From Welwitschia mirabilis (lineage: Eukaryota > Gnetophyta > Gnetopsida > Welwitschiales), in NCBI GenBank assembly GCA_051453625.1, contig JBOZIK010000001.1, positions 188,693,806 through 188,757,805 on the forward strand: 64,000 bases of DNA, read 5' to 3'. Positions 1-11,422 of this stretch are shown piece after piece. Both the position numbers and the translations under genes were made by a program. The notes beneath the pieces were generated by a model. The model was not told the origin of the DNA. It did no database searches and was given only the letters and a program-made list of their open reading frames with translations. Numbering within the stretch: the stretch's first letter is position 1; each line of letters begins with the position of its first letter.

Positions 1-1225
1 TACAAATCATTGTAGAAAAACACACACTAGTATAAATAAGAATTAAGTCAAATGTTATAATTTATTGAAGGTACCAAAGATAGAAGTTACAGAATTGACT
101 TAAATAAAGTACTTTTAGCCTTTTATTTATAATGGAGAAATACACTACAAGATGAATGCAAATGTAATGCTTATAGATAAATGCAAATGAAATAATGAAT
201 CTATTTGAACAATTAGAAAAAATTATCACTTAACCCTAATTAATATAAACTATAAGATACATCAAANNNNNNNNNNNNNNNNNNNNNNNNNNNNNNNNNN
301 NNNNNNNNNNNNNNNNNNNNNNNNNNNNNNNNNNNNNNNNNNNNNNNNNNNNNNNNNNNNNNNNNNTAACCCTAATTAATATAAACTATAAGATACATCA
401 AATAAAATATGCAATTATGAAAATGAAATACAAAATGAAATGCAAGATCTAAACTAATAGTGTCAACATTAATAAAGGTTATCCTTATGAACTAGATTAA
501 CTATGAAGTTATCACAAAATCATAACCAACATAAACCATAAGGGAGATGAATACAATAGAAGTAAAATAATTTTTGTATTAATCTTGAATTAACATTCAT
601 TCATAAAGTAGTAGCACCTTAATGAAAGATACATAGTTCGACACTAAGGAAGACTTATCTTTATAGTATAGGATGGATTTCCTACCCTTCAATATTTTAT
701 CACAAGACTTTCAAAAGATGAATATGGAAGTAAGGACAAGGATGTATTTATAGTATTACATTGAAGGTTCTAGAAATAAAATCCTAGTAGCCCACATGGG
801 TTGCATGACCCCATTACAAAAATAATTCATTCTATTCATACAAAATAGTTATCATCTTGCCTATCATCTGGACAAAACTAGAGATAATACCCCATAATAG
901 AAGATGATTCTGTAGCTTTCAACACTATAGTCAGCCTCGTAGCTTTAGTTTATGTTAGCAGTATTGTAGTTCTGACTATCATGGGGATGATAGAGGGGAT
1001 GACAAGCTTCCTTATCATTTTAGTTAAGAGAAACTAGACTTTTGCATCATTAATCTTCTTCTTAAAATGGTAAGTATCAGAATCTACCTAAAATACCTCT
1101 AATTATGTTAAGAATTACATGTTTCTATGATCATTCCATTGACTCTCTATAATCATTAGAATTCCATCTAAACCTATTTAAATATCTTGTAAAAGTACTC
1201 AAAAATACCACATCATATCACAACA
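1..1225 (-). repeat. 3' LTR of the minus-strand family A gypsy element (truncated at window start)
   Basis: This matches, in reverse complement, the LTRs at 8725-9958 and 29868-31121, and in the same orientation the LTR at 6332-7556. Its inner end at 1225 reads CACAACA, the complement of the family's TGTTGTG start, and it is preceded on the minus strand by a purine-rich tract (about 1226-1240). A TATAAATA box lies on the minus strand at 745-752, the same relative place as in the sister LTRs. About 50 bases of the far end are missing at the window edge. It contains a 100-N gap. Confidence 0.85.
267..366. other. Assembly gap (100 N), probably a false gap
   Basis: The 36 bases before the gap (231-266) are identical to the 36 bases after it (367-402). 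Overlapping contig ends that were not merged explain this best, so the true distance is probably zero or negative. Confidence 0.9.
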
Positions 1226-2999
1226 TAGCCTCTCACTTAGCTTTATTAGTTCTTAATAAAGTAAGAAATCAACTACAAATTATGAATCAAATTGATTAAG
1301 GTAAATAGTAACAAGAAACATGAATTAAGTTTAAAAATCTTTATCATGTAGGATAAAATATCAAAAATTGATGAACTGATATTATACCTCTATAGGATGC
1401 ATAATAGATCTATCATCCTATGTATCATCTAAAAGACCATGAGGACGATAGGCTTATAAAATCAAAATGAAAGTTAAATGCCTATGAACATGATCATTAG
1501 AAAATTCCAAGTACTAAAATCTTCATTAGACCCTCACTCAAACTGTTTAACACATAACAAGATAGAAATTAAATGTCATACATAAAAAAATTATCATAAT
1601 CTATAACCATGATAATTTAGAAAATGATGATGTGTATGTATCATTAGAAATAGTGATAACTGAAAAATGATGTGTATAAACTAAGTAGTGAGTTTTAACT
1701 ATAATCTAAAAGGGGTAAATACATTAAAAATAATCATAATATTACTCCCCTTGTCCATGATCTCACGAATTTTTTAGACTACACCTATAAGAAGATCTTG
1801 TCATTATGTTGTTGTGGCCTACTAAATAATACCATAATGTGTATCACATAAATAATATAAAATCATAAGCAGACTATCACATTATATATATGCATAATAA
1901 AATCTCAAAATGACTATAGATGAATCAATACATTGGTATTAGAATAAGAGGATAAGAAGAAGTATTGTCATTTATCTCATCATCTAGATGATAGACGTGG
2001 GATGACAATATTAAAAAAAAAAGGGATTTGAAAAAAAAAATCTACATAGAGTTAGATAATCAATGATAATAATAGTGAAGCCTTATAAAATCATCATGAA
2101 GTCCAAAAGATGAAAAAAATAGTAATTACCATCAAAATGATTATGATAAAGGAGTTGCAAGTGTAAAATTAATATCAAGGTAGGACAATGATAATGCACA
2201 GGAAGGAAGAAGTAATTGAAGGAAAATCCTCAAGTATGCTCAAAATCAGAATTATTTAAGATTTATAAGTGGATGTATATAAATTTAAAAAGATTCTAAA
2301 GGAACATAGNNNNNNNNNNNNNNNNNNNNNNNNNNNNNNNNNNNNNNNNNNNNNNNNNNNNNNNNNNNNNNNNNNNNNNNNNNNNNNNNNNNNNNNNNNN
2401 NNNNNNNNNNNNNNNNNNNNNNNNNNNNNNNNNNNNNNNNNNNNNNNNNNNNNNNNNNNNNNNNNNNNNNNNNNNNNNNNNNNNNNNNNNNNNNNNNNNN
2501 NNNNNNNNNNNNNNNNNNNNNNNNNNNNNNNNNNNNNNNNNNNNNNNNNNNNNNNNNNNNNNNNNNNNNNNNNNNNNNNNNNNNNNNNNNNNNNNNNNNN
2601 NNNNNNNNNNNNNNNNNNNNNNNNNNNNNNNNNNNNNNNNNNNNNNNNNNNNNNNNNNNNNNNNNNNNNNNNNNNNNNNNNNNNNNNNNNNNNNNNNTGT
2701 ATATAAATTTAAAAAGATTATAAAGGAACATAGACAATATGTGAAAAAGAAAATCAACCTCATAAAGAAAAATTGTGAGTAAGAATAAAACATTAATAAT
2801 AAAACTACTAAATGATTAAGTCCTAAATTTTTTAATGAAAAAGTACAGAAATAACTTTGAAACACCAAAAAAAATAACTAAAGAAAAAAATGAGAATAAA
2901 CAACTAGGAACATGAAGAAGATTGTATACCTACCCTAAATTCTAGCATATCAAAGTTCTTTGTAAGAGATTATAAAATTACCTAATTTAATAATGCATG
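1226..2999 (-). other. 3' untranslated region of the minus-strand gypsy element
   Basis: On the minus strand this lies between the post-integrase segment and the 3' LTR. Parts match 28420-29867 of the plus-strand element, for example around 2820-2960 against 28480-28570, and the purine-rich tract next to the LTR. It holds no reading frame of note. A 12-base palindrome TCATCTAGATGA sits at 1980-1991. A gap of unknown sequence interrupts it at 2310-2697. Confidence 0.6.
2310..2697. other. Assembly gap (388 N) with overlapping flanks
   Basis: The 36 bases before the gap (2274-2309) match the 36 bases after it (2698-2733) with a single mismatch. Either the contigs overlap and the gap is false, or a short tandem duplication spans it. 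Apparent reading frames that cross these Ns are artefacts. Confidence 0.85.
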
Positions 3000-3440
3000 A
3001 CATATTGTAAAAACTTCAAAAAGTACCACTTGAATGGTTATGATTATAATGATGCCAAGTATATTTGATGTTTTCAACCAATAAATGATAAGATCAAAAG
3101 CTACTCAAAAATTGACTCACTTACTTACATCCCAAAACAACACTAGAATCCAAAAAAGTAAAATGATCATGTGGGAGTACTATATGTACTAAGAGTCTAA
3201 AAAATAAGTAATACCTTTGATGCCACTAGGTACATCACTAATCCTATAGCCTCAAAGTGATAATTATTATTACATGAAGAAGAGAGTACAACCACTGACA
3301 GAGGAATAAGGGTTCATAAAGCATAGCCAACTAAACCTTTATTGGAGCTCCTACAGCTACCATATTACATTATCAGAAGGCCTCTCTCAGAAAAATTTTT
3401 CTCAATGCACTTGTGGTAGGACATCATGGTGATCATGTTT
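3000..3440 (-). pseudogene. Post-integrase ORF remnant of the family A gypsy element
   Basis: The reverse complement of this stretch aligns by eye with 28029-28420 of the plus-strand element along its whole length, including a shared run around 'TTTTGGGATGTAAG'. It holds frameshifts and stops in every frame. The position after integrase is where Athila/Tat elements often carry an extra ORF, but no protein domain can be named here. Confidence 0.55.
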
Positions 3441-3839
3441 TTATCTTAGATATGAAAGATCATAGTTATTATTTATTTCTTTTTTTTACTTTCTTATCTC
3501 CTTTTATTTTTTTAAAATAAAGGAATAAATCTCATATAACCAAGTACTCTTAAGGACAAGGGTGAAGTAATGACATGAGAAATAAAGAAGGACATTTTTA
3601 AAAAACTAAAGACTCACACCATTAAAAGATAACATAAGAACTAAGGCATATTCCTTTGAAATAAAGTTCATAGATATATGAATGTCTTAAGATAAGGTGA
3701 GTCTAATCTTATTACTTTGAAATTCCTAGTAAAAGCTTACTAGTCATGATAACTTTATAAAGTAATATATAAGTCAAGTTAAAGATGTTCAAGTGATAAT
3801 ATTATGTCCACCATAGGAATCGACTAAAGACGAATTTAG

Positions 3840-4100
3840 ACAATGATAGGAGAAATCCCAAGATAAGTGCTTCTATCATGTATAAGGTTTAATTAGTAAA
3901 TATCTCATAAATTTTTAACCTTTTATCATTAACTTCTAAATTTTCTAGGTGCCTTGATTAAAGATTTTAACTAAGCTATTAAAATGTACTTTTTTTAAAG
4001 GATAAGGACCTAACCATTTAGAAGTTAACTAGTTATGTAAAAGATGCACTTTGGTGTGTTTTGGAAAAGTAAGAACCAAACCAAATAGAAATTAATTGAT
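3840..4100 (-). pseudogene. Integrase C-terminal remnant (gypsy family A)
   Basis: The reverse complement matches the stretch around 27400-27560 of the plus-strand element, which corresponds to the C-terminal part of gypsy integrase (the segment just before the end of pol). Only this tail is left; the zinc-binding and catalytic core regions are absent, so the deletion that removed most of pol ends close to 4100. Many stops are present. Confidence 0.55.
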
Positions 4101-4179
4101 AAAACATAAAACATATATATTCATTTTGGACTAAAATCAATTAGAAGAAAGGATTGTAAAAGGATAAAACATTGATAGC

Positions 4180-5770
4180 ATAAATTTTAGAATCTAAATA
4201 AGAGATGAAAAAGTGATAAATTTCATTGAAAAATAATCTCTTATTGAAACATCATAAATCATGAGTATCATTACATAATTAATTCAAGGAACTACTCAAA
4301 GAATGAATTCAAAAAGTTTTTAAAGGTTTTGTAGAATTTTTATTAAGGTTAAAAAGCTTCTTAAGATTCAAATGTAAACATGGATTTTTATCAAGAAGAT
4401 AAGGTTTTCTCCAATTTAAAATTACAAGATATACCAAGTCATACTTTTGAAAATAGTACTAATTAGAGGCATAAGGTAAAGTGGACTTGGGAGAAGAGGG
4501 AACGATATTACTTTGAGTATCACATGAAGTCTAAAAAGGAAGAGATTGAGAGCTAATAAGAATAGATACTCCAAATTTATGGATTTCATTAAAGTCAAGA
4601 AAAGGGATGTGGCTTTTGGAATGATATGAAGGTTCAAATGGAAGAGATGAAAAACAGTTACACTTATTAAGATTATAAGGTAATAAAGAAGTAGAAGTAG
4701 AAGGAAGGATGTGAATTAGAGTTTCACAACAAAATGCAAGTGGAAGGGATGGAGAAATATGGGTAGAATTTTTAAGTTAGTTTATTACATTAGAAAAAAC
4801 AATTCTATTCTCAATTAATTTCAAATGAATCTCTATGAGTCCCTTATTATGTTCATTTTCTTAATTATTATCTTCATCATTACTTTGTTGTATTTAACTA
4901 TATTTTCCTTTCTTGTTAAGTATTACTTTAATTCTCTAAATTATTAAGTTCATCAAAGAGATCATAAAGAGAATTAAGCTTAGCTTCACCACATATTAAA
5001 CATTTTTTAGATTCTTTATGAGTTGATTCCTCTATTTCATCTTTTCTAGCACTAAATGGATAATAAGATATGATATAAAACCTCAATACCATCATCTAAT
5101 AAATAATCATTCTCATCCTCATTGTTGAAAATTTTAGTTGAACCATTATTATTTCCCCTTTGACCATATACCAAGGATGTTGAAGTTTGATCAAAAATAT
5201 CATTTTTTGTTTGAAAGTAAGAATCATTATCACTTATTCCTAAGTTCCTATTATTTTCCTGAAGGTAGGACGTACTATAATAGGTTTGAGAATGTTGTGT
5301 TGTAAAAGAATCTTGATTTTATAACATTATTATTAAAGCATCCCAATTAGATTTTCTAGGTTCTTGTTGATATCTTTTTGCTTGTTCTTCATTTTGTTAA
5401 TCATTTCTTTCATTGAATCATTTTCTTCCTTATATTACTTCATGGAAGATGGTTCTTCTTCATAGTAATCCATGGAAGATGGTTGGGATTGACTAAAATG
5501 ATTGTAGGATGTTTCTATAAAGGAGGTGTAATTCTTAAAATGTTTAAATTATTCATTAACATTTTTATATGAATCTTGAAAAGAAGAGGGAAAAAATAAG
5601 GGACTTAAAAAGAGGAATGGGTCCAATTCCTAGTCTTAACATCATTTGATGTTGTCCATCCTCTTTCTGCAAAAATGTATTAAAGTATTTTCTTACCATT
5701 TTCCTCATAAATTCTCAAGTTTCTCCTTCTTCAAAAAGAATTTCTCTAAGGGTCATTTTATTACTATTCA
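4180..5770 (-). pseudogene. Decayed gag-like sequence, rich in Pro, Gln, Ser and Asn
   Basis: On the minus strand broken frames show a low-complexity, polar, Gln/Asn-rich protein. One run near 5770-5690 contains 'MTLREILFEEGE', followed by acidic stretches. It sits between the leader and the integrase tail, where the gag C-terminus and spacer of a gypsy element belong. The stretch at 34700-35570 (minus) has a similar composition. No zinc knuckle is visible. The assignment rests mainly on position and composition. Confidence 0.4.
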
Positions 5771-6311
5771 TTAAACAATTGAGAAGGATAGAATAAAATA
5801 ATTTAATTAACATGGTAAGAAAGATAAGATAAATATAAACTCTATTCCCTTTGATGTTTCATCTTTTTATCAAATTTTTTAAATTCCTAACACTCAAAAG
5901 ATGCATAATTTTTTAATTTTGTCAGTCATCTGGATGATATAAAGGATGCCCAATGGTTATTTTATAGAAATAAGGAAAAATAATTACAAAAAAAAATAGA
6001 AATAGAAGCAAAACTATGAATAGTCATTTGCCTTGTCATCTAGACAATAGAGGGTATGATGTACACTTTATTATGCTACTAATAATAAAAAACATTATTG
6101 TGAAAAGAATAGAAAAATAGTAAATGTAGGTTATTATTTATACCATTATTTAGATGATAAATAGAATGAGAAGCTTATTAATTCTATGAAAAACAAAAAT
6201 TATAGAAAATAAATGTATGAAATCTAGAGTAAAAATATAGTGCTATATAGATAAATTAAAATCCAAGGTACTTATCTACATAGTGATAATTCTTTAGCTT
6301 CTTATAATCAT

Positions 6312-6328
6312 TCTCAAAAACAATGCCA
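6312..6328 (-). other. Decayed primer-binding site, probably for tRNA-Asp
   Basis: Directly inside the 5' LTR (minus strand) lies TGGCATTGTTTTTGAGA, three bases from the LTR end. It resembles the Athila/Tat primer-binding site TGGCGCCGTTGCCGGGGA after loss of CpG cytosines. The sister element has the same site at 9962-9979 with different changes. Confidence 0.5.
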
Positions 6329-6331
6329 AAA

Positions 6332-7556
6332 TGTTGTAGTATAAATTCATACAATATTTAAGTCCTTAGGTAAAACTTGTAAACCACAAAAGCTTATAAA
6401 AAATACACACACTAATATAGATAAAAGTTAACCTAAATGTCATAAGTCATTGAAGGCACTAAGGCTACAAGTTAGATAATTAATTTGAATGAAATATTTT
6501 TAGTCTATTTTCCAATAAAGAAATACAATGCAAAATGAATGAAAATTTAATGTTTGTAGATTAATGCAAATAAAATAATGAATCTATTTGACTACCAATC
6601 TTTTTATCACGAAGATTAGTCCTTATAACTTAGATTAATTAGGAAAAATTATTACTTAACCCTAATCAATATAAGCTATAAGATACATCAAATAGATCAT
6701 ATAATTATAGAAATACAATATAAAATAAAATGTAATATTTAAACTAATAATGTGAATCTTAACAAAGGTTGTCCATATGATCTATATCAACTATGAAGTT
6801 GTCAGAAAATAATAACTAACATAAACCATAAGGGATATTTACATAATATAAGTAAAATAGTCTTTGTATTAATCTAGAATTAATATTTACTAATAAAGTA
6901 GTAGCACCTCAATGGAGGAAACACAACCAGACACTAAAGAAGATTTCTCTCTATAGCATAGGATGGACCTCTTACCCTTTAATCTCCCATCACAAGACTT
7001 TTTGGTACAAAAGATGAATGTGGGAGTAAGGAAAAGAGAGTACGTATAGGTTTACATTAAAGGTTCTAGAAATAAAACCCTAGAAATTAGAAATTAAACC
7101 CTAGTAATCCACATGGAGTACATGACCCCATTATAAAGATATATCATTCTATTCATACAAAATGGTTATCATCCTACCTATCATCTAGATAACACTAGGG
7201 ATGATACCCTATAATAAGAGATGATTTATTAGCTTCCAACCCCATAGTAAGCCCTATAGCTTTAGTCCATGTCAATAGTATTATCATCCTAACTGTCTAG
7301 GAATAATAGAGGGGATTATAGGCTTTTTTATTTTTCCAACTAAGAGAAATCAACCTCCCACATCATTCATATTCTCCTCAAAATGGTAAGTATTAGAATC
7401 TACCTAAAATTCCTTCAAATATGCTAAGAATTACATGTTTTTGTGATCATCCTATTGACTCTCCATAACCATTAAAATTCCTTTTAAACTTGGCTAAATG
7501 TACTACAAAAGTAATTAAAATACCACATCAAATATGTATAAATTAGTATCGCAACA
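6332..7556 (-). repeat. 5' LTR of the minus-strand family A gypsy element
   Basis: This 1225-base LTR reads TGTTGCGATAC... to ...CTACAACA on the minus strand, so it has the expected TG...CA ends. It is a direct repeat of 1-1225 and the reverse complement of the LTRs at 8725-9958 and 29868-31121. It is followed by the decayed primer-binding site, which sets the element's direction. It contains degenerate copies of the palindromic motif TCATCTAGATGA. Confidence 0.87.
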
Positions 7557-8724
7557 TTTATACAAGCAAGTTTTAAACACCAAAGATAACCCTACATTAT
7601 TTATTAACTTCTACATAAGTTAAAATCATTTTTACTTCAAATTTCTCAAAATTGTTTGAAGATTTGAGTTTCATCACATTGAAAAATAGAGGTGTAGAGT
7701 TATAATGGTGGAATTGATTAACATTTTTAGAGAGATATAGTAATGAAGAAGTTTATGAATTTTATAAAAATCCTATTGTTATTGATAATAATTTTACTCT
7801 ATTTTCATGAGTCAATAATATTAATATTTAAGTAGCATTAGTAGATATCAGAAGTATTCAATTGAAGGCAAAGTATATTGAGGTAAATATGAAATATTCT
7901 ACATGTCTGTGTATGAAACATTTTGAAAGTGTTACAAACAAGAATGTATAGATGGACATAGATAAAACTAAGGATCAAGAAGCCTTTGAATTGCTAGAAT
8001 TGAATCTTTAAAGTTCACTCCTATCATTAACAAATAAAATCAATGAACATATTAAAACTTTATTTAGTAGATGCAATTGAAACTCCTTTAGTGAAAACAT
8101 TGATATTTGTAAAACTATTTTCTAATATATTTGTTAAAAAAAAATCTAGAATGAGAAATGTCACAAATTTTATGAAGATTATATTGGAATTCCCTCCATT
8201 GATTAACAAGATTCTTCTCTAAGAAGAAAAAACCTAAGATTATTTCCTAGGCGTACAAATAGTACAAAATTATTTATTCTAGTTCAACCCCACTTGAACC
8301 TCAAGTGTATGAATATTTTACTTCTAGCTAATAGACTCTTCCTCCATAGCAAGGTTATGAGAAAAATATGAATAGATTCTTTTACATTATAGCAAATTTT
8401 TCTCAACCTAGAGGATGATAAAATAAATTCTTTATGTCTTATCATTAATTATTTGACTTTAAAATTATCCAAGGCTTAATGACTATAAGAAGAAAAGCAA
8501 ACCCTTAAAGAAAACATATTCTTTTTAAAAATAGCAAATGAATTTTGGAAATAAAAATGTTCTTTCAAAGAATCAAATGTTAATAGGGTTAAAGAGGAAA
8601 AAAATACAATTATAATGCAAATTACTTAGTTATGTAAAGAGTTCATCTTCCATCATTCTCTCTTAACATTCAAGATTGAATTACAAAATCAGAAAATGAA
8701 TTATAAAGAGAAAATAAAAGGTTA
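7557..8724 (+). pseudogene. Broken coding-like sequence of unknown origin, split by the gypsy insertion
   Basis: This is the sequence into which the family A element at 8725 inserted; it continues at 31122. Several plus-strand stretches look like decayed protein: around 7723-7960 a run with few stops (including 'NEEVYEFYKNPIVIDNN' near 7745, then a frameshift into 'YSIEGKVYWGKYEIFYMS'), and around 8195-8400 more interrupted coding. Lys/Glu-rich, helix-like sequence follows near 8580-8710. The stops are mostly TAA/TAG, as expected from decay of Gln or Trp codons. I do not recognise the family. An older retroelement is the likeliest source, and a pararetrovirus-like origin cannot be excluded. 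Confidence 0.35.
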
Positions 8725-9958
8725 TGTTGTGATGTTAATTTGTATATATTTGATGGAATATTTTGAATACTTGTGTAGGGCATTTATACAGGCTTAGATA
8801 TAATTCTAATGATCATGAAGAGTCAATGGAATGATCATGAAAACACACATTTTTTAGCATATTTGAAAGCATTTTAAGGATATTCTAAGACTTGGTATTT
8901 GAATCAAAAGATCAATGATTTAGGAGATTGATTTCTCTTAGCTAAAAGTCTTAAGAAGAATGTTATGTCCTATGTTATCTAGATGATAGTCGAAAGAATA
9001 AAAATGCTAACATGGACTCTAGATTGCAAGGCTAACTGTGGATCTAAAAGCTAATGACTTGCCTCTTATTATGGAGTATCAACCCCAGTGTCATCTCAAC
9101 AATAGATAAGATGATAATAATTTGGTATGAATGGAAATAAATTATCTTTGTAATTAGTTCACATAATCCATATGGATTTCTAAGGTTTCTTCTCTTACTT
9201 TTAGGGCTTTGGTTTTAGAACTTTAATCTAAAACTATAAATACCCATCATGCCTGCACTTTCATTTCCATCTTTGATATTGAATATTCTTGTGATTGGAT
9301 ACTAAAGAACAATAGATCCATCCATACCTACAAAGAGAAGTTATCCTTAGTTTTGGGCTGAGTGTCCTCTATTAATGTGTTGCTACTTTGTTTGTAAGTG
9401 GATGTTAGTTTATGATTAATACAAGAACCCGTTTTACTTATTTTATGTAAACCTCCCTTATGGTTTAAGTTGATTATGATTCTGTGACAATTTCATAGTT
9501 TATCTAGATCATAAGGACAACCTTTATTAAGGCTAAGATTATTAGTTTAGCTCTTTTATTATATTTTATTTTATTTGATTTCTATACTTGCATTTATTTA
9601 TATTTTGTTTGATATGTCTTATAGATTATATTGATTAGGGATAAGTGATATCTCTCTCTAATTAGTATAATAGAAGGATTAGAATTCAAATAGATTCATT
9701 ACATTACATTTCATTCATTTGTATTTTATCATTATTCATCTTGCATTACATTTGCATTGGTTTTTATTTTCATTTATAAAAAGAAAACGCCTAAAAATAC
9801 TTTATAAAATGAACTCTATAACTTCTATCCTAGTGCCTTCAATAGATTATGATACTCAGTTTAACTCTCATCTATACTAGTATGTTTTTCTCTGCAAGTA
9901 GTATGATTTACAAGATTTTCCTAAGGACTTAAAAATTATACAAATTTACACCACAGCA
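8725..9958 (+). repeat. 5' LTR of the plus-strand family A gypsy element
   Basis: This 1234-base LTR begins TGTTGTGATG and ends CCACAGCA. It is repeated directly at 29868-31121 and inverted at 1-1225 and 6332-7556. A TATAAATA core promoter lies at 9235-9242 and is kept in the 3' LTR at 30377-30384. Copies of a TCATC(C/T)(G/A)GATGA palindrome are present, for example near 8975-8986. Confidence 0.9.
9235..9242 (+). promoter_or_regulatory. LTR TATA box
   Basis: TATAAATA followed by a C-rich stretch, at the same position as TATAAATA in the 3' LTR (30377-30384) and in the minus-strand LTR (745-752, minus). Conservation between otherwise diverged LTRs supports it as the element's core promoter. 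Confidence 0.6.
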
Positions 9959-9961
9959 TTT

Positions 9962-9979
9962 TGGTATCATTACTAAGGA
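9962..9979 (+). other. Primer-binding site, decayed tRNA-Asp type
   Basis: TGGTATCATTACTAAGGA starts three bases after the LTR end. Compared with the Athila/Tat site TGGCGCCGTTGCCGGGGA, all differences are C-to-T or G-to-A changes, several of them at CpG. It superficially resembles the initiator-Met site (TGGTATCA), but the following bases fit tRNA-Asp better. Confidence 0.6.
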
Positions 9980-10449
9980 AGGCTGCAAGGTGATAGAAAA
10001 TTTTCACTATCTAGATAAGTATCTTAGACTTTGATTAAGTTATTTATTTTAAATAGTTTTGTACCCATATTTTAGTTTTTGTAGGTTTCTTTTTTCACAA
10101 TTTTTTACTTTGGTAGCGGTAATGAGCTCTATCATCCTATCTGTCATCTCATGACTAAGTGAATGATGGTTTTTATTTGATGTTTTTTCTTGATTTTGTT
10201 AATAAAATTTTCTAGTTTTCAGTAGCATAATAAAAAATACATTATCCAATTTGTCATCTAGATGACTAAGCGAATAACTATCAATAGTTCTACTTTAGGT
10301 TTTTTTCCTTTTATGCATTTCTTTTTTTCTATTTTCTAGAATATATATCTGCTGGTCTTCTTCTCTGTCATTCTTATAACATATAGAATGATGTCCATTA
10401 CATTTTTTATCTAAGTATATAAAGAGATGATGAATTCTACTAAAAAAAG
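9980..10449 (+). other. Untranslated leader of the family A gypsy element
   Basis: AT-rich sequence between the primer-binding site and gag. It contains repeated motifs such as CTGTCATCTCATGACTAAG (10151-10169) and a perfect palindrome TCATCTAGATGA at 10254-10265. No reading frame is supported. Confidence 0.5.
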
Positions 10450-11340
10450 ATGAAATATCTGAGAAAATGGAACTTAATTGAGGAAAATGTCAGAGAAGGG
10501 TTATTCAACTTGAAGAAAAATCTAAGTATGCAAATTCTAAGAATTGAAGAAGAATATTTTTCTATTTTTATTATTTTAGAATTAAATTTTTCAAAGGAAA
10601 ATTATGAAAATAATAGCATAAAAGTAGATCATATTATTTCTTTTTCACTTATATTGAAATCTTCATAAAAACAAAAGCAAGTTGCTTTGTCTAGTATACC
10701 AATCATGATAGGAACTTTGACTTCAAATGTAAATGATACACTTAGAGATCTAATTGCTAATAGATAATGTGAAATCCAAAATTCTTTTAATGTACCTTTA
10801 AACAATGATGTGGAATTAAGATACTTAAGTGTATATCCAACATTTTTAGGGGAACCTAAAGAGGAACTTTTTCAACATCTAGCCAATATTGAATAACTTA
10901 TTCTTACCTTAGGAAATGGAAAAAAATGTGTTAGTGATCATACTTATATAGTTATATTTCTTGTCACACCTAGAGAAAAAGCAAAAGTTTTGCTTAGGAC
11001 CATACTACACAAGAGTCTTAAATCATGGAGTCAAGTACAAGAAGTTTTTATTAGAATATTTTTGAGTGAAAGTACCATGAGAAAAAGAAGGAAAAACGTT
11101 ATCAACTTTCAATAACAACCTTAAGAAGATTATGCCACAACATATAAGTAAATCATTATAGCTATCTATTCCAACCCTATTAATGGATTTCATAAAGAGG
11201 AATTGATAGGTTATATTTATAATAGATTGACTAGTCAAACTAGGGTGAAAGCTTAATGAACTTAAATTTAAACAATGCATGGAATTTATTGAAGGATCTG
11301 GTGGAAATAAGTCAAACTTGGCCAAAACCCACTTCTAAAA
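10450..11340 (+). pseudogene. Gypsy gag, capsid region (Retrotrans_gag type), broken
   Basis: The first 72 codons from 10450 are open and polar. From about 10830 a decayed capsid domain can be followed: 'FLGEPKEELFQHLANIE', then 'TPREKAKVLLRTI', 'LKSWSQVQEVFIRIF' and a later 'LIGYIYNRLTSQTR'. This order (aspartate/glutamate-rich entry, 'AKAWL'-like helix, 'W..L...F...FF', and the 'F..GL...TR' end) is the usual plant gypsy gag layout. Stops fall where Gln codons are expected, and at least one frameshift is present. The protein would have formed the inner shell of the virus-like particle. Confidence 0.75.
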
Positions 11341-11422
11341 CAATCAAACTATAGGATAAATCATAAAAGACTTAAAGTAACTAAAACATGATAAGGAGGA
11401 AGAGAAAGGTAATTCAACCAAC

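Larger units (their letters stand above)
1..7556 (-). mobile_element. Ty3/gypsy element, family A, minus strand, internally deleted and cut by the window edge
   Basis: Two long direct repeats (1-1225 and 6332-7556) flank about 5.1 kb. Read on the minus strand the order is LTR, primer-binding site, Pro/Gln-rich gag-like sequence, the C-terminal end of integrase, a post-integrase segment and a 3' untranslated region, then the second LTR. The last three parts align by eye with the same parts of the plus-strand element at 8725-31121, so both belong to one family. Protease, RT, RNase H and most of integrase are missing, so this copy cannot be autonomous. The left LTR is cut by the window start, so the target duplication cannot be checked; the right flank begins TTTAT. 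The low CpG content and many stops indicate an old insertion. Confidence 0.82.

Noticed and set aside
226-240. TAACCCTAAT resembling a telomere repeat
   Set aside because: Only one unit is present, in an LTR, and it recurs at 367 because of overlapping contigs.
2269-2868. Open frames across the Ns at 2310-2697
   Set aside because: Most of each frame is unknown sequence, so the reading is an artefact.
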